From Diphasiastrum complanatum (lineage: Eukaryota > Streptophyta > Lycopodiopsida > Lycopodiales > Lycopodiaceae): a stretch of 64,000 bases of DNA. The stretch is from contig CM055111.1 of NCBI GenBank assembly GCA_029204225.1, positions 23,310,899 to 23,374,898 of the forward strand. Reading direction: 5' to 3'. This document shows, piece after piece, positions 28,441 to 39,079 of this stretch; positions within the stretch are counted from its first letter, which is position 1, and each line of letters opens with the position of its first letter. The translations under genes were made by a program, and so were the position numbers. The notes beneath the pieces were generated by a model that was given only the letters and a program-made list of their open reading frames with translations, was not told the DNA's origin and did no database searches.

Positions 28441-29359
28441 TTGGCACTTGGCCTGACATCTTACTATTAGCAACAAAGTAAAATCATAGTAAAATAAAAC
28501 ACCATGGCATGTGTATTGTAAGTCCACGTGTGAGTACTTGTTAATAAACTCCTACCATGGCATGTGTGTTATAAGTCCATGGGTAGAAACTTAATTGAAT
28601 TCTAAACTTCTAAGTTAGAAAAACTTAACTTAGAGAACTTAAACTTAGAAGCTTAAGCTTAGAAAATAAAAGATTCTAAGTTATCTTGAGTTCTAAGTTT
28701 AGAGTCTTAGGCTTTCTAAGTTAGAAGTTGAGAAGCTTAGAAGCCTTAGAATGGCAAGTTTTAGAAACTAATCTCATAATTTAGTAGAAGCTTATGGAAG
28801 GCCCTTCTTGCTATAAGAAGAGAGGCATTTCCCTTGTAAAATAACACTTTGAGATTATGGCAAATTCCTTTGTGATTATCTTGTGTTTCATTGTGTTCCC
28901 TTTGGAAAGGTGCATAGCTTTAGGGAAGGTGCTTGGGCCTCCTCTTGCCTCCTTCCATTGGATTTATTGTGGCATGTTCCTTATTGCTTATTTAAGTAGT
29001 ATTAGCCGCAATGTATATTTCATTTCCCTTTGGTAGTTAGTATTAGTTTTATGGTTTGCTAGTTAAGAAGCCTTAGCAAGCCTAGTTTAGATTAGAAACC
29101 TTTGCTAGTTGGGTAAGCCTTAACAAGGTTTTAGTTTATTAACGGTTCTTGGCTAGTTGGGTAAGCCTTAGCCAAATCTTAGTTTAGTTGTTTCCGAGCA
29201 CCAGTTGGGAAGCCTTGGTGCTACCTTTTCATTTATTTATTTTATTTGTAGTTGGAAGCTTGTAGATCTTAGAAGGTGGACGACCAGTCTACCACTATAC
29301 TACGCACAAACCTCTTCCTTAGACCTAGCCACTGTAGTGGAGTAGAAATACTTCCAACA
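28440..29359 (+). repeat. Gyp-3 5' LTR (left end approximate)
   Basis: Contains GCTATAAGAAG near 28810 as a TATA candidate, a block dense in CTTAGAA/TTCTAAG (28596-28760), a ~52-bp duplication around CCATGGCATGTGT (28502 and 28554) and degenerate tandem TAGTTGGGTAAGCCTTA units (29058-29220). It ends TTCCAACA. Confidence 0.55.
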
Positions 29360-29360
29360 T

Positions 29361-29374
29361 TGGTGTCGTTGCCG
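29361..29374 (+). promoter_or_regulatory. Gyp-3 primer-binding site
   Basis: TGGTGTCGTTGCCG lies one base from the LTR end. It resembles the tRNA-Asp-type site of Gyp-2 (TGGCGCCATTGTCGGGG). Confidence 0.6.
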
Positions 29375-29884
29375 CTTTCTAAGTTTTTTTCTACATAGCT
29401 TACTTGTTTTCATTTTTACTTAACGCGGTTGTGTGTATGCTTGTCTGCTATTTTCCTTCGAACTACAGCACAAGACTTCTCTCCAGGTCCTACACGAGCT
29501 GCTGAGCAACCTATCAAGCCGAGGGGGAAGCAACAAAAGTGTCAACTTGGGCATTTTCTTTGAAAAGAGTGACCCAAGTGACATTTTTTTCGACCAATCA
29601 GATATACCAGAATTCGTCTAGCTGCAGCCATAATAGAATATCATTTTTCATCCAACCCCCTCTACAATTTTTGACCATGTTCAGATTTTTTGAAAACCCA
29701 CTATTTTACTGTCAAAATTTTTTGTTTTCCACCCAAATCTTTGTGTCGAAATTCGTCGGCTTCACTGAGGCTAGATCTATAAAAGATCAGTCATCCAGCA
29801 GCTCTACAAATTCTATCTCAGAGATTTAGCTTGTTTTCTGTTAGAAAATCATTTTTTCCACTATTATCCTTGTCTGTCAGCAAA

Positions 29885-30510
29885 ACTTCCATTACAGAAA
29901 TCGCCGACCATACCAAGAAATTGCCCACAGTCTGAACGATTTTCATACATCCTCTGTGAATTTTGTCCATTACAAAAAATAAAAAAAAATTAAAAAATCA
30001 ATATTTTGACAATAAAAACTTCTTATTAGAAATTGTCGATTATACCATGAAATCGTCCGTAGTTTAAACGATTTCTGACGAATTCTAAAATATAATTAAA
30101 AAAAATTTAGTATCAGAAATCGTGGACCATACCATGAAGTCGCCCACAGTCTGAACGATTTTCTATACATCATCTACGAATTCTATCCTTTACTAAAATT
30201 CAAAAAAATAAAAAAATCAATATTTTATCAATGAAAACTCCTTATTAGAAATCGTCGACCATACAATAAAATCGTCCGTAGTCTGAATGATTTTTGGCAA
30301 AAAAAAAAAATTAAAAAAAAATTCAGTAACAGAAATCGTGGACCATACCATGAAATCACTCACAATCTAAACAATTTCTATACATCATCTGCGAATTCTG
30401 TCCTTTACAAAAAAATCAATATTTTGTCAGTAAAAACTCACTATCAGAAATCGTCGTCCATACTATGAAATCGCCCGTAGTCTGAACGATTTTTGACGAA
30501 TTCTAACAAA
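29885..30510 (+). repeat. Higher-order tandem array in the Gyp-3 leader
   Basis: At least six units begin GAAATCG..GACCATAC near 29892, 30030, 30117, 30248, 30330 and 30447. Two unit types alternate: one continues ...GACGAATTCT, the other ...ATACATCATCTGCGAATTCT. Most hold AAATCGT and ACGATTT about 11 bases apart, so each can fold into a short hairpin. Confidence 0.8.
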
Positions 30511-30779
30511 AAAAAAGCTCAGTATTTTCTCAGTGAAATTTTTTATTAGAATTCGCGAGTACTGTATTCTGATTCAACAGGCTGTTTGCGAGTTCTACTC
30601 TTCTCTAAGAATTCTATTACTCCAAAAAAGGATAAATTCTTGTCCAAATACACTATTTTGCAAGAAAACTATCTTTTTGACCTTTTGTGACCAAATACAG
30701 TATTGTACTGGTCATCTGTATTGTTATTTTGTTTTTCATTCTACATCATGTCACGAGAATGTGCTGAATCTTCTAGTCC

Positions 30780-31396
30780 TACACCTCCATGCCTATAACG
30801 CAGAATTCCATGCATTGTTGTGCCAAAGTACGAAGGAGAATTTTACCGAGTTAAATTTCTTCAAGACTTTGATAATGCATGTCGCTTCTATGGAGGAAAC
30901 TGCCAAAGAGTGGTATCTCAACCTAGAAGCTCCTAATCTTGTTTATTGGAATACTCTCAAAGACACTCTTATCAAGCGTTTCAAACCTTCTAAACTGACT
31001 CAAAGTCCATTCATCCAAATCACACATATTAAGATGCGTCACGAAGAGTCTGTAAGAAGCTACATTGAACGTTTTAAACGTCTCAAAGCAGAATGTGTTG
31101 ATGAGAATATCACCGAATGAATGGCCATCAAATTGTTCCTAGTTAGACTTCCTGGAAGTATCCACCAGGAACTGAAACCAATTAATCTTTATGGTCAACT
31201 TAAGGATGTAATGAATGATGCCATTCAGAAGAAGACGAGGGGTCCGATGAGGACTTTGATTACCGCGACAAGAAATCCAAACTCCTCGAACGTCTTCACA
31301 ACCATAAGAGAATACAGCCCAATCTTCAGAACTTCTACATCAAACGAAAACTTGGCAGAAAGCTCAACAAACTCACATGGACAAACTAATTACTGA
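30780..31396 (+). pseudogene. Gyp-3 gag capsid (Retrotrans_gag type)
   Basis: The frame open to 31120 carries KEWYLNLEAPNLVYWNTLKD, FKPSKLTQSPFIQITHIKMR and SYIERFKRLKAECVDE, the standard gypsy Gag helix bundle. A TGA then precedes MAIKLFLVRLPGSIHQELKP in the same frame. The open frame starts at 30533, but the first ~80 codons look like leader. Gag packages the element's RNA. Confidence 0.82.
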
Positions 31397-31671
31397 TTTT
31401 CAAAACGCTATGAAAAATATTGCTGACAAATCTTTTCTAGCAAGAGAAAATGTATGGTGTCCTATCTATTCGCAAAATCACACTACTAATGAGTGCCCCC
31501 AACTGAAGATCCATTTCCCATTAGGCCTAGACCTATATATCAGCCTTACTACCCCTTCACTCCACAACAACCCATGCAACCACTAGGAGTTTATCAACCA
31601 CGACCAACTACACCCAATCGGTTCCAACCACGCCAACAGTTTGTCGTTAATCAACCCGTTTCACAACAGCT

Positions 31672-31968
31672 ATGAATTTTTTTGATCCAAATTTCATAGA
31701 TCCAGCAACTTATTTTGTGGATGACACTACTCCACCAGGATATTCCTCTAAACCGGTGGTATATTATCCGTATGATGCTAATGCCCTGATCTATGATCCT
31801 AACCAAGCTGTGTTTGTGACGCAACAATTTTTCGCAATACATGGATGTTTTATTTGTGTAGGTAAACATCCTAGTATTTGCTGTCCAGACAAACTTCGTC
31901 TTCCACCAGCTTGTGAAAATTGTGGCATTGAACACCATGTTAAGGATTGTCCTTCATGTTTGCTCTAA
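31672..31968 (+). pseudogene. Gyp-3 Gag C-terminus with two zinc knuckles
   Basis: 98 codons starting NFFDPNFIDPATYF. The end has CFICVGKHPSICC and ACENCGIEHHVKDCPSC, two knuckles with three-residue C-to-H spacing as in Gyp-1. It ends with a stop at 31966-31968. No protease follows. Confidence 0.75.
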
Positions 31969-33984
31969 CACAGTTGTGCTACTTCTGAGAGATTTATTGA
32001 TTGATGTTTGTTATGTGAGTCTGAATATGTGTTTGTAAGTCCGTAACCTATGTCGTTTTGTGATTACAATCTTTTAGTTTGCTCATCTTTTTTACTTTTC
32101 TTTTTACACCCTTTTACATTATGTTTTTTTTCTTGCATGTTTGGTAGTCAAAGAATCTTTAAAATACTCAGGCGTAAATTTTAGCTTCTATTCCAAAACA
32201 TTATCTTGTGCACCGCCATTATCACCATGCTCCATCAGATATTATCTACCGATGTGCGACCAACACAAATTATCTTCACAAGCGATGTTGTGCAACTCCA
32301 AAGCATAATTCAAATGTGAGAAAAAATCACTACTCAGAAGACACAAGCCAGAGACCACTCACACAAGCTTCCAAGCAGTATTTTCTTAGGAGTGGACTCC
32401 CAAGACACAACATACAGGTTGGAGAAACGCAGTTAAGGGGACTTCACAATAAATGTTCTCTTTGGAAACAAATGGAGCACATTATCTAGCTGCAAACATT
32501 ATCCAACAAAAGATTTGTCTTCCCAACAAGATGGAGGGTGCCAAAAAAAAAAATACAATCACCTTCAATAAGCAGTTTATGTAAGCGATACAAAATCCAC
32601 GCTTTTCCAGCTATATATCCATGCCAACTACTTCAACAAAGCTCAAAAGTTGCCATATGAAAGAAATCCCAAGTCAATCAGAGAATGAAATTATAGATCC
32701 ACGACCTCAAGGACAAATGCCATTTTCAAAGGCAAACAACGATGACTCTTTGGAAAATTCTACACTGAGCATTGGTCATGAACAGATATAATACAATACA
32801 CAAGATCTTTATCATCCCTTGTCCACACCCATTCCTTCCCCCATGTTCCACCATATAATTCATTTTGAAACTTCATCTCACTTTTCTCATCCATGCTTCA
32901 AGACCTCCTTCCCACCCGATTGATTAATCTAAACTTGCTCTAGTTCTCAATTGAAGCACTTCGTGGATCAGGCAAGTCTACAACATCTACAGCATACAAA
33001 CGATGCCAATTCAGAACTCTCGCTGAGGAAAGACAAGCATATTATCAAAAGGACCTTGGAGATTTTTCACAAAAATAAAACCAATGCAATTCAATACTTG
33101 TTTGGACTTTTTTTCCTATATCAATCTTCAAAAGTGAAATAAAAATTGCAAAAAAATCATACAACAATCTTGGAAGAAACGAGCCCGCCTTGATAATGTC
33201 TTGATCTATCTCATCATGTGGTATGCAGACCATTTGGCACATGTGATGAAAGACATCTTTCTAGCCAGCTCCACATGGACTAGGTTAAAGACATGTACAA
33301 GACAATTTAGAAAAGTTAGTAAAAGGTATTTCACAAAAGGCCATCAAAATCAAATGCTTTAAAATCAAAAACATACCATGTTTCTAGTACATTAATAATG
33401 CATAATTTAGTATAATACCCTTGCATTATCCTCTATTTTTTCCTTTGATGTTGACCAGCCTCTTCTCAACAAATGCTCCTCAATTACATCAAGGGACATA
33501 AATCCCAGGCCTCTACAATTGGCACATGGGCAATGAACCATCGTCACACCCATCTGGCAACATCTTCTCTAATTTCCTCAAATGAGCAATCATGCACAAC
33601 ATTTGCTCCATGATCTACTCCATAAAAAGAAAATCAATACTTTTATAAAACGTGTAAAAAACCTAAACAAAAAACATGCCTACCAACATAAACACCTAGG
33701 GGTCAAGATTAACTACATAAGTACAAAATGAAAAACTTTTGATTGTCTTAACTACATATCTAGTTAAAAAATTGTTAGAAATAAATGCTCCACCCTCTGG
33801 TACTGCATGGTTCCGACTAGCTCAACTGTAAGCCCCTCATTATGAGGAAAAGGCATAAGAGCAGTTGGGTACCTAGCAGATCTTGAAAGTTACATCAGAC
33901 GAGTGTCATTAATGACCAGATGACAAGAGTAGTCTTTATGATGGAGTAATGAATTGCAAACTCGGCCGTGGCAACGCTGCGGCC
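31969..33984. other. About 2 kb without recognisable genes
   Basis: A-rich DNA. A 93-codon plus-strand frame (32208-32489) and others show no known motif. Possibly decayed retroelement sequence. Confidence 0.45.
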
Positions 33985-34023
33985 AGGAGGGGGAGGGGGG
34001 GGGGGGGGGGGGATTTCCCCCCC
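33985..34023 (+). repeat. G-run (18 G) followed by a C-run
   Basis: GGGGGAG then 18 G (33995-34012), ATTT, 7 C (34017-34023) and GGATGGGG. It could fold as a G-quadruplex or a G/C hairpin. Homopolymer length is also where assemblies err. Confidence 0.85.
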
Positions 34024-34396
34024 GGATGGGGTCCAGGGGCATCGTGCTTTGGCGGGGGTTCGGGGTCAGCGCTTGCCTCCGTATCTACGGTATGGCTTAT
34101 ATGCGTAAGAAAAATCCGATGTTTGTAAGGAAAACCCTATTTCATAAAATTTTGTATGAAATTGTTAGATGTGAGACAATAATTATAGATATATTTAAGT
34201 ACCTGGTGTATCTTCAACTTTTTTCCTTTCCTTGTTCTTCCATTCCATTAACAGGTGCGTTCTCTTGAAATGTAGAATCTCCGCCCAAATTGTGATGACA
34301 CCTCATTGATTTGAAATAACAATTCAAGAAAAAACAATTTGCCATAACATTCTGAGAATACCTACGCTGCGTGACCTAGTTATTTATTAGACAGCG
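34024..34396. other. No gene recognised
   Basis: 373 bp of AT-rich DNA between the G-run and the hairpin element. Confidence 0.5.
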
Positions 34397-34477
34397 ACGA
34401 TTCAGCTTCTGGTAATCGACGCTAAGGTCGACGCTACTAGCGTCGACCATAGAGTGATTACCTAGAGCTGAATCGCG
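34397..34477. repeat. 81-bp inverted repeat (hairpin)
   Basis: Outer arms CGATTCAGC...GGTAATC and GATTACC...GCTGAATCG pair imperfectly. The inner arms GTCGACGCTA and TAGCGTCGAC are perfect with a 1-base centre (34427-34447). GC content stands out from the flanks. Confidence 0.8.
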
Positions 34478-35011
34478 TGGTGCATCGCGATTTCTTCCCA
34501 TTTTAATTTTTGGTTTTTGAGCTCGAGGAGGAGGATATTTTTGCGTCTAGCGGTGGTGTTGCTCTCTATGACTCTTCTAATGATGCTTGATCCTTCTTAT
34601 GCTTTTTTGTCAACATGGACATTTGTACATGCACAAGTGATTTATTTGGCACACATATTAGGTGGAGACCAAAGCTTAACTCTCTAGCTTAAAATTGTGT
34701 GAACGTAACCCACCTCATATACAATTATATAAACATGAATGTTCGTGCCATGTGAGCAACCATACGACATATGGTCCATTGCTTTTCAACAATTTTACAC
34801 TTCACACTCAGGCTTACAGGAGTGAAGACTACATTTTCTCATTTCTTTTCTATTTTGATTCTGCGAATAGGTAGGATAAAGCCAAGTAGGAACACATTTG
34901 CTCACTAAGTTTTTCTAACATTGCTAGAAGCAATAAGAAGACTCATAAATAGATACATAGAGTACAATACACCACAATATAATCTCATTATCTTGCTACC
35001 ATGTTTGTAGT
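34478..35011. other. No gene recognised
   Basis: 534 bp. It may contain the 3' untranslated region of the kinase exon, which ends at 35012 on the minus strand. Confidence 0.4.
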
Positions 35012-35461
35012 CTATGTGGCATTGGAAGGAAAGGCCGGTGTTAGATCATTGCCACAAGCTTGATGAGGAAGACTAACACTAGAGCTCGTACTAGAATAAG
35101 GTCCGGAAAATGACCATAGAATGGGTAAATCACTTTTCTCATTCTCATCTAATTTTGGGGATTCAAAGGCATAGGCCATTTGGGTATGGAGGGACTCGTT
35201 ATCACCTTTGGCCTCATACTGCAGTGGCCCCACTTGAGCCAAGCCAATTTCTCGAAGCATTTGCACTACTTGAGGCATTGATGGTCTATCACTGCTTCTT
35301 CTTGTAGTGCACCAAAGGGAAAGCTTGGCAATGTTAGAGAATTCTTGTTTGTTATAGATGCCATTTAGGTTCATGTCTACTATTGCATCAAGTTGGTTTA
35401 AACGCCATGCTTGGCTAACTTGAAATAGACATGGTCCATTGTGAGCTTGAAATTTTGGTTG
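35012..35461 (-). CDS. Receptor-like kinase, last exon (kinase subdomain XI and tail)
   Basis: Minus strand, 149 codons plus stop, starting at a possible acceptor TCTCTAG|CAACCA (35461). It encodes QAWRLNQLDAIVDMNL, IAKLSLWCTTRRSSDRPSMP and QVVQMLREIG. This is the CW..RP end of plant receptor-like kinase domains, with the invariant Arg of subdomain XI. A ~70-residue Ser-rich tail follows, ending AFPSNAT. No upstream kinase exon is seen within the window: to the right lie copia remnants (35604-38900), which may occupy an intron or have destroyed the gene. The exon itself is uninterrupted. Confidence 0.8.
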   Translation of the reverse strand, partial: QPKFQAHNGPCLFQVSQAWRLNQLDAIVDMNLNGIYNKQEFSNIAKLSLWCTTRRSSDRPSMPQVVQMLREIGLAQVGPLQYEAKGDNESLHTQMAYAFESPKLDENEKSDLPILWSFSGPYSSTSSSVSLPHQACGNDLTPAFPSNAT

Positions 35462-35603
35462 CTAGAGAAGTAGTAAATGAAGCGAGAAGGGTTTCAATCA
35501 AAATTGCTATATTACAATGTGTACAAGCGACAAAGATCCTTCCCTCACCACCCATGTGATTTTGTCATTTATCATCTACTCCCATTTAAGTCCTAAAAAT
35601 AAT

Positions 35604-36785
35604 CTATGTTGACTTGAACATGGATCTTGGTATTATTCCAAGATTGGCTCTATGTTTGATGAAGGAATTTTTGCTCAAAGGTTTGGTGAGCAAATCTGCA
35701 ATACAAGATGATGTGTTGATGTGCTCCAAGTAGATTTCCCCTCCAATTAGCTTCTCTCTCATGAAGTGATGTGCAACCTCGATGTGTTTGCTCCTTGCAT
35801 GAAATATTGGATTGTTGGCAAGGACTTGTGCTAAAATATTGTCACACATGATCAAAGGTAGATCATCTGCCTTGATTATCTTTAGCTCCACTAGCAACCT
35901 CTTGATCCAAAGCACTTCTTTTGTTGTAGTATTAAGTGCCTTATATTCAACTTCACAAGATGAGAGTGATATAGTATCTTGCTTTTTGGAAAGCCAAGAT
36001 ATCAAATTTCCTCCAAGATATCAGATGTACTTTATCACTGGCAAAATCCAAGTCAGAATAGCCAACTATGGAAAGATCTTCACTTTTATATAACAAACCA
36101 TAATCATAGGTTGAAGATATGTACCTAAGTATCCTTTTGGCCATTTTCCAATGATGAATGGTAGGATTTTGCATAGCTTGGCTCAACTTATGAACACTAA
36201 AACTTACATCAGGCCTAGTTATAGTGAGCCAAATTAAGGAGCCTATAAGACTCCTAAAAAGAGTGATGTCCATGAAGGATCTTTCATCACCTTTGTTAGG
36301 GTATTTTACAATTTTCTCCATAGGAGTATCAATACTCTTACAATCTAGCATATTGAACTTTTTTAACACTAAAAGAGCATACTTGGATTAACAAACAAAA
36401 GCTTTCTCATTATGGAAGTCAATCTTTTCCAAGTGCAATTTTGGTTTCTTCAACTAACTTGATACAACTTCCTGTCAGGATAATATCATCAACATAAATG
36501 AGAAGAATGACAATATCTTTATCATAAAACTTGACATACAAGGAACGATCATAGTTACTAAGATTGCATCCTAGTGAGTCAAGAAAAGTGTTAAGTCGAG
36601 ATTACCACGATCTTGGTGCTTGCTTTAGTCCATAGAGACTTTTGAAGAGCAAGCAAACTTTGGTCTTGTCTTGAATGAATCCAAGAGGTTGATCCATATA
36701 AATTTCTTCTTCGAGATATCCATTTGAAAATGCATTTGAGACATCTAGTTGAAGAATTTGCCATTTAAAAAAACAAGCAATAGAA
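35604..36785 (-). pseudogene. Cop-R reverse transcriptase and RNase H
   Basis: 36785-36370 (broken frames) holds [11 protein letters not shown] and the catalytic LLIYVDDIILTGS near 36500. 36369-35953 holds SIDTPMEKIVKYPNKGD and LIGSLIWLTITRPDVSFSV. 36005-35604 holds SWLSKKQDTISLSSCEVEYK and the end HARSKHIEVAHHFMREKL ... FIKHRANLGIIPRSMF. Stops near 36390 and a shift near 35990 break it. Confidence 0.85.
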
Positions 36786-36786
36786 A

Positions 36787-37645
36787 TTATGATTCTAATT
36801 GATACCGTCTTTGCAATTGGAGCAAAAGTCTCCTCATAATCAGGTCCATAAACTTGAGCAAAAATTCAATAGACAAAGAAGCTTCAACACGAATTGCTTT
36901 AGCACATTCACATAGAGATCGATTTTTTCTTTCAGCAACTCCATTTTGAGATGGAGAATAACCACAAGAAAACTCTCTCTTAGTCCCTTCAACCTCACAA
37001 TAATCATAGAACTTGTTGGAGATGTATTCACCTCCTCCATCACATCTCAAAGCTTTAACTTTGAAAGAAAACTGTTTCTCAACATAAGCTTTGAAAACTA
37101 GGAAGTGTTCAAATACCATAGCTTTTAAAGAAAGTAGGTACAACCAAGTATATCTTGTAAAATCATCAATGAAGGTAACAAAACAAGTTGCACCACCAAT
37201 ACTTTTTGAGGAAGAAAAATGAACATCCGAATAAATTAATTCCAAAGGATAAGAAGTCTTAATAGAACACTTGTGATATGGCTTTCTATGTGATTTTGCA
37301 ATAGCACAAGTCTCACAAGGCTTGATATCCTTGGAAAGTGACCTTGGAAGGCCAATAGCCTTATCATTCTTGATCATAGAAAGCATAGATTTATAGTTAG
37401 GATGCCCCAACCTTTTATGCCATAACTCCTCCTTAGACATAAGAGCAGTTTCACAAAAGTTTGAATTCTCATAAGAATTTAACTTCAAGATTCCACCATA
37501 TCTAGATCCATTAGCTAGGATCGCATCATCTTTCTTGATAAAGCAAGTATTGGAATTGAATTTTACATCACAACCACAATCAAGCAACTTTTGAAAACTT
37601 ATCAAGTTCTTTGTAAGCTTAGAAACAAAAAGAACATTGAAAAGT
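36787..37645 (-). CDS. Cop-R integrase with protease end
   Basis: Part of an uninterrupted frame (37719-36787). It has the copia protease end VLFVSKLTKNLIS, the HHCC finger (LWHKRLGHPNYKS ... CETCAIAKSH) and the core: first Asp in LELIYSDVH, second Asp in LRCDGGGEYIS, Glu in SPSQNGVAERKNRSLCE. All three catalytic residues are present. The frame ends in scrambled sequence after AIRVEASLS. Confidence 0.85.
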
Positions 37646-38412
37646 GATAGAAAAATTATGTTCTGAGAGTAAAAGATCTTCATAGGGATCTTGCTTGTGT
37701 TGGTGTCACAATCAATCAAGATGAGCTAGTACAATTCTTAATGGCTTAAAAGAAGACTATGATAATCTTGTTCAATCCTTTGCCATAAAGGAGGAGTTGC
37801 CTAATTTGAAAACTCTTCAAGGAATTCTCATCTCTGAAGAAGCTAGGCAAAGTTACAAGCTTTCTAGGATGAACAAACTCGAGTATATTGGAAGTGACAA
37901 ATTTCTCTTTGTCAAGGACAGGCATAAAGGGAGGAGCAAAAACTAGTTTTCTCAAGTTTTCAGCAAAGACAAAGCCAAGGACAAAGACAAAGATGGTGAA
38001 GAGGATGATTCAACTCATCCTTCTACTTCCAAGACCAAGAAGAAGAAAGTCAAGTGTTTCTTTTGTGGCAAGAAGGAGCACTATACCTCTAATTGTTTCA
38101 AAAAGAAAAATTAACTCAAACAAGCAAATCTCTCTAATGAGAAAGAAGAAAACTTTATTGCAAGTGATGGAGAAGGATCACTCATGGTGTCAAGTTTTTC
38201 TTCAACACCCTTCAAGAAAGATGGAGCATGGTACATCGATAGTGGAGCCTCGTCACATATGTGTTGTTCAAAGGAGTCTTTTGACTCTATTGTACCTTAT
38301 AAAGGACTTAAAAGATCTATTTATACAGCAAATGATCATGAATGCTCTATTGAAGGAATTGACAACATTCCATTATCTTGCACAATCAAAGATAATAGCA
38401 TGCAAAGCTTAA
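37646..38412 (+). pseudogene. Inverted Cop-R segment: gag end, zinc knuckle, protease start
   Basis: The plus strand reads NYVLRVKDLHRDLACVG, AIKEELPNLKTLQGILI, then the knuckle CFFCGKKEHYTSNC and the protease site WYIDSGASSHMCCSKESF, ending DNSMQSL. Several frame changes and stops occur (near 37745, 37946 and 38113). It is opposite in strand to its own integrase. Confidence 0.82.
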
Positions 38413-38415
38413 TTT

Positions 38416-38428
38416 GGCTCTGATACCA
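38416..38428 (-). promoter_or_regulatory. Cop-R primer-binding site
   Basis: The plus strand reads GGCTCTGATACCA, complement of TGGTATCAGAGCC (initiator tRNA-Met), directly at the LTR end. Confidence 0.85.
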
Positions 38429-38900
38429 TGGTAAAATTTTCAGCAAGCTCACACGTGTGGGGAATGATCCTCAAGTGTGAATGATCTTGTTAAGCTTTGT
38501 GTTTAGCACATAAAATGATTCTAGAATGGATGCCAAGTTCTAGTATAAATTTTATGGCTAAATCACAATCTAGCATGCTAAGAATCAAAGAATGATTGCT
38601 TTGAAAGACGAGAGAAAAAATACAAGAATTTAAGGCATTAGCATAAGCCTCTACTCGAGTTAGAGAGAGAAAGAGAGCAATATTCAAGCGAATGATAGTG
38701 TAGATCCAAAATGGCATGGAATAGCTTCAAAGCTTGGTTCTTCATTAAAAATTATAAGAATGTCTACACATATTTATGGAGTTTGAAGTAGCTCAAGGTA
38801 GAACCATTTCCATCTAACTTCCCCTACATCTATAAGTGAAAACTAGAGTATTAGTGACATTTGTCACTTCTCATGCATGCATTTCTACCTAGTTTTACCA
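38429..38900 (-). repeat. Cop-R 5' LTR (probable)
   Basis: Starts TGGTAAAATT next to the primer-binding site and ends AGTTTTACCA, so the terminal 8 bp are a perfect inverted pair. 472 bp. No matching LTR was found at the other end of the element. Confidence 0.55.
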
Positions 38901-39079
38901 AGTGTCATATTTTCAACTAGAATTGTACAAATCATCATGCATGTGTCCAATTCACTTTGTGCATGCATGTGATATGCCATGAGTTTCTACAAGCCTATTA
39001 TTGACATTTCTATCTCTACATTCTATATGCAAGTTCTATTGCAAGAGAGATCGAGAATATCATTGATAGGATAAATCAC

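Larger units (their letters stand above)
28440..31970 (+). mobile_element. Gypsy element Gyp-3, 5' half only
   Basis: An LTR ending TTCCAACA at 29359, a TGGTGTCGTTGCCG primer-binding site, a ~1.4-kb leader with a tandem array, gag and zinc knuckles. Sequence recognisable as gypsy stops near 31970, so protease and pol are missing. Non-autonomous or truncated. Confidence 0.75.
35604..38900 (-). mobile_element. Copia element Cop-R with an internal inversion
   Basis: The minus strand from 37645 down to 35604 carries protease end, integrase, RT and RNase H. Segment 37646-38412 carries the gag end, zinc knuckle and protease start, but on the plus strand. The primer-binding site (38416-38428) and a candidate LTR (38429-38900) lie at the right. 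The protein reads continuously only if the middle segment is flipped (SMQSL before NVLFVSKLTKNLIS). Confidence 0.82.

Noticed and set aside
29885..30510. Regular repeat array that could suggest a CRISPR array.
   Set aside because: Units are diverged and contiguous rather than identical repeats with unique spacers, there are no cas genes, and the setting is a plant gypsy leader.
33954..34268. A 104-codon frame containing a poly-Gly stretch.
   Set aside because: The Gly run is produced by the 18-G homopolymer. The rest has no recognisable feature.
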